From the NCBI RefSeq assembly GCF_005402965.1, contig NZ_BJCF01000038.1:1-46434 (forward strand): a stretch of DNA of 46,434 nucleotides. The letters are read 5' to 3'. Position numbers and translations under genes: made by a program. The DNA comes from Dolichospermum planctonicum. Its GTDB lineage: Bacteria > Cyanobacteriota > Cyanobacteriia > Cyanobacteriales > Nostocaceae. Shown here piece by piece: positions 44,911 to 46,434 of the stretch. Below the pieces are notes generated by a model that did no database searches, had not been told where the DNA came from, and saw only the letters and a list, made by a program, of their open reading frames with translations. Every line of letters starts with the position of its first letter. Positions within the stretch are counted from its first letter, which is position 1.

Positions 44911-46221
44911 ATGTCGAAAATTCGTATCTCTTTAGCTTTAAGTATAGCTACCATAGCCAGTGGTTTCTTTTTAGCCGCTTGTGAAAGTCCTAAACCTCCC
45001 TCTAAGGCGGTTAGTACCCCTTCACCAACAGCTACCACCACAACCAGTGATACCAAGGGATTGAAAATTGGTAGTTTATTACCCACCACTGGTGACTTGG
45101 CTTCTATTGGACAACAAATGGTTGGTTCTGTTCCCTTACTGGTGGAAACTGTTAATGCTTGTGGAGGTGTCAATGGTGAAAAAGTTACTTTGGTAGAAGT
45201 AGACGACCAAACTGACCCTAAAGCCGGCGCTGCGGGTATGACTAAATTAGCAACTTTAGATAAAGTCGGTGGTGTAGTCGGTTCTTTTGCGAGTAGTGTT
45301 TCCACTGCGGCGGTTTCCGTGGCTGTACCTAATAAAGTCATGCTGATTTCTCCTGGTAGCACTAGCCCCGTATTTACTGACAAAGCTCAAAAAGGCGACT
45401 TTAAAGGCTTTTGGGCGCGGACTGCTCCCCCTGATACCTACCAAGCATTAGCTTTAGCCCAACTCGCTAAGAAAAAAGGCTTTAAACGAGTTTCCACTGT
45501 GGTCATTAATAATGACTATGGTGTGGGTTTTGAAAAAGCATTTGTGCAAACTTTTGAGAAATTAGGTGGTACAGTAGTTAATAAAGATAAGCCTATTCGC
45601 TACGACCCCAAGGCTCAAACCTTTGATACAGAAGCATCTGCCGCTTTTGCAGGTAAACCAGATGCAGTTTTAGCCGTATTGTATGCTGAAACCGGTAGTT
45701 TATTCCTGAAAGCTGCTTATCAACAGGGTGTTACCAAAGGTGTACAAATTTTACTCACAGACGGTGTAAAATCCGATAGTTTCCCTGATCAAGTTGGTAA
45801 AGGTAAGGATGGTAAATATATCTTATCTGGCGCAATTGGTACAGTTCCCGGTTCTAGTGGTAAAGGTTTAGAAAATTTTAACAAACTTTGGAAAGATAAA
45901 AAAGGTACTTCTCCAGGAGAATACGCACCTCAAGCCTGGGACGCTGCGGCCTTATTGGTATTAGCAGCCCAAGCCGCTAAGGAAAATACCGGGGTGGCTA
46001 TTGCTAGTAAATTGCGAGAAGTAGCTGCTGGTAAGGGTACACCAGTAAGTGATGTTTGTCAAGGGCTAAAGCTTCTAAAAGAAGGTAAACAAATCAACTA
46101 TCAAGGCGCAAGCGGTGATGTAGATGTTGATACTAACGGTGATGTCATTGGTACTTACGATGTTTGGACTGTGGGGGATGATGGCAAAATCAAGGTAATT
46201 GACAAGGTAAGTCCTAAATAG
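44911..46221 (+). CDS. Amino-acid ABC transporter substrate-binding lipoprotein (NatB/UrtA-like)
   Basis: This is a 436-residue periplasmic binding lipoprotein. The signal ends LAAC (lipobox), followed by a Thr/Pro/Ser-rich tether. The type I substrate-binding domain starts KGLKIGSLLPTTGDLASIG and continues VDDQTDPKAGAAGM, GVVGSFASSVSTAAVSVAVP, VVINNDYGVGFEKAFVQTF and DAVLAVLYAETGSLFLKAA. It resembles the branched-chain and neutral amino acid binding proteins, such as Anabaena NatB; which amino acid it binds is not certain. No permease genes are adjacent. GAGGAG lies about 13 bases before the ATG. An IS element begins 10-15 bases after its stop codon. Confidence 0.88.
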   Translation: MSKIRISLALSIATIASGFFLAACESPKPPSKAVSTPSPTATTTTSDTKGLKIGSLLPTTGDLASIGQQMVGSVPLLVETVNACGGVNGEKVTLVEVDDQTDPKAGAAGMTKLATLDKVGGVVGSFASSVSTAAVSVAVPNKVMLISPGSTSPVFTDKAQKGDFKGFWARTAPPDTYQALALAQLAKKKGFKRVSTVVINNDYGVGFEKAFVQTFEKLGGTVVNKDKPIRYDPKAQTFDTEASAAFAGKPDAVLAVLYAETGSLFLKAAYQQGVTKGVQILLTDGVKSDSFPDQVGKGKDGKYILSGAIGTVPGSSGKGLENFNKLWKDKKGTSPGEYAPQAWDAAALLVLAAQAAKENTGVAIASKLREVAAGKGTPVSDVCQGLKLLKEGKQINYQGASGDVDVDTNGDVIGTYDVWTVGDDGKIKVIDKVSPK

Positions 46222-46234
46222 AGTATTTGACGCT

Positions 46235-46257
46235 CCCCGCCCTATAGAGGGACGGGG
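46235..46257. repeat. IS200/IS605 right-end hairpin
   Basis: CCCCGCCCT (46235-46243) and AGGG-A-CGGGG (46248-46257) form a nine-pair stem with one bulged A and the loop ATAG. The stem is far more GC-rich than its surroundings. Such subterminal hairpins are recognised by TnpA and, in TnpB systems, lie in the DNA that encodes the guide (omega) RNA. Confidence 0.8.
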
Positions 46258-46266
46258 ATTCTTGTT

Positions 46267-46434
46267 TCAACGAGCAACCTTACTCAAACTTGTTACCAAG
46301 TCTGAGCAGAGGGTCATCTCTCCACAAGCGTTATTAGTTTCCGTCCGCCCGACGGTACTTAAATGATAGCCAGTTTGTTTTAGTGCTTTAGTTAGAATGT
46401 TAATTGCAGCATTGTGGTCACGGTCAAGTATGCA
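46267..46434 (-). CDS. tnpB: TnpB (IS605 OrfB) C-terminus, partial
   Basis: The minus-strand frame enters at the window edge and stops at 46267-46269. The 55 visible residues begin CILDRDHNAAINILTKAL, the conserved RuvC-III segment of TnpB with its catalytic Asp, followed by a Gly/Cys-containing tail (GRTETNNACGEM) and LVTSLSKVAR. TnpB is the RNA-guided nuclease of IS200/IS605 elements and an ancestor of Cas12. No stop or frameshift is seen in this part. The rest of the gene is beyond the window. Confidence 0.9.
   Translation of the reverse strand, partial: CILDRDHNAAINILTKALKQTGYHLSTVGRTETNNACGEMTLCSDLVTSLSKVAR

Larger units (their letters stand above)
46228..46434 (-). mobile_element. IS200/IS605-type element, right part only, running off the window
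   Basis: This holds the C-terminus of a TnpB protein and a GC-rich imperfect hairpin, the standard right-end structure of IS200/IS605 elements. The element begins close to the stop codon of the binding-protein gene. Its left part lies outside the window, so whether it also carries tnpA is unknown. Confidence 0.85.

Overview
The window reads as chromosome of a filamentous, probably heterocyst-forming cyanobacterium (Nostocales; Anabaena/Dolichospermum/Aphanizomenon-like). The grounds are low GC, more than a dozen HIP1 octamers (GCGATCGC), several arrays of 7-base tandem repeats between genes, the C-terminal half of a split DnaE with its intein fragment, a light-dependent protochlorophyllide reductase, a KaiB-like protein and a GUN4-domain kinase. 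Genus is an inference.

Layout. 1-4.2 kb is accessory: a Uma2 nuclease-like gene, a zinc-ribbon Ser/Thr kinase with two nearly identical GUN4 domains, and a toxin-antitoxin pair whose PIN toxin is frameshifted. 4.2-6.7 kb holds pgk, a universal stress protein and an intact PIN toxin-antitoxin pair. 7.1-8.2 kb holds a formylglycine-generating-enzyme-fold protein whose last 40 codons look like the variable region of a diversity-generating retroelement (DGR); no reverse transcriptase or template repeat was found in the window. 8.3-17.6 kb is mostly housekeeping: an SDR, an NTF2-like exported protein, murG, a nuclease-fold protein, a DUF502 protein, nusB, ftsY and a GAF/PP2C phosphatase. 17.6-21.5 kb is a compact minus-strand block: mazE-mazF, an AIPR-family protein, a 54-residue four-cysteine protein and dnaE-C with its 36-residue Int-C. 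21.7-29.5 kb carries gatA, por, cysA, fabG, a WecA/TagO-type sugar-phosphate transferase and a CIRCE-controlled groEL. 29.7-38.8 kb is a minus-strand series: a PstS-like/DUF4912 membrane protein, an adenosine-deaminase-like protein, an A-T-TE NRPS-like enzyme, a TPR protein and a PF10014-type 2-oxoglutarate dioxygenase, possibly a small natural-product locus. 39.1-46.2 kb holds sfsA, gluconokinase, a PfkB sugar kinase, a PedR-like LuxR regulator, a small membrane protein, a KaiB-domain protein, an MBL-fold protein and a NatB-like substrate-binding lipoprotein. The right edge enters an IS200/IS605-type element: the last 55 codons of TnpB and an end hairpin.

The most interesting signal is the DGR-type variable region (about 7997-8120). 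Next are the A-T-TE/2OG-oxygenase/deaminase neighbourhood, the AIPR plus small cysteine protein next to dnaE-C, the KaiB-domain/MBL pair, and the very recent GUN4 duplication.
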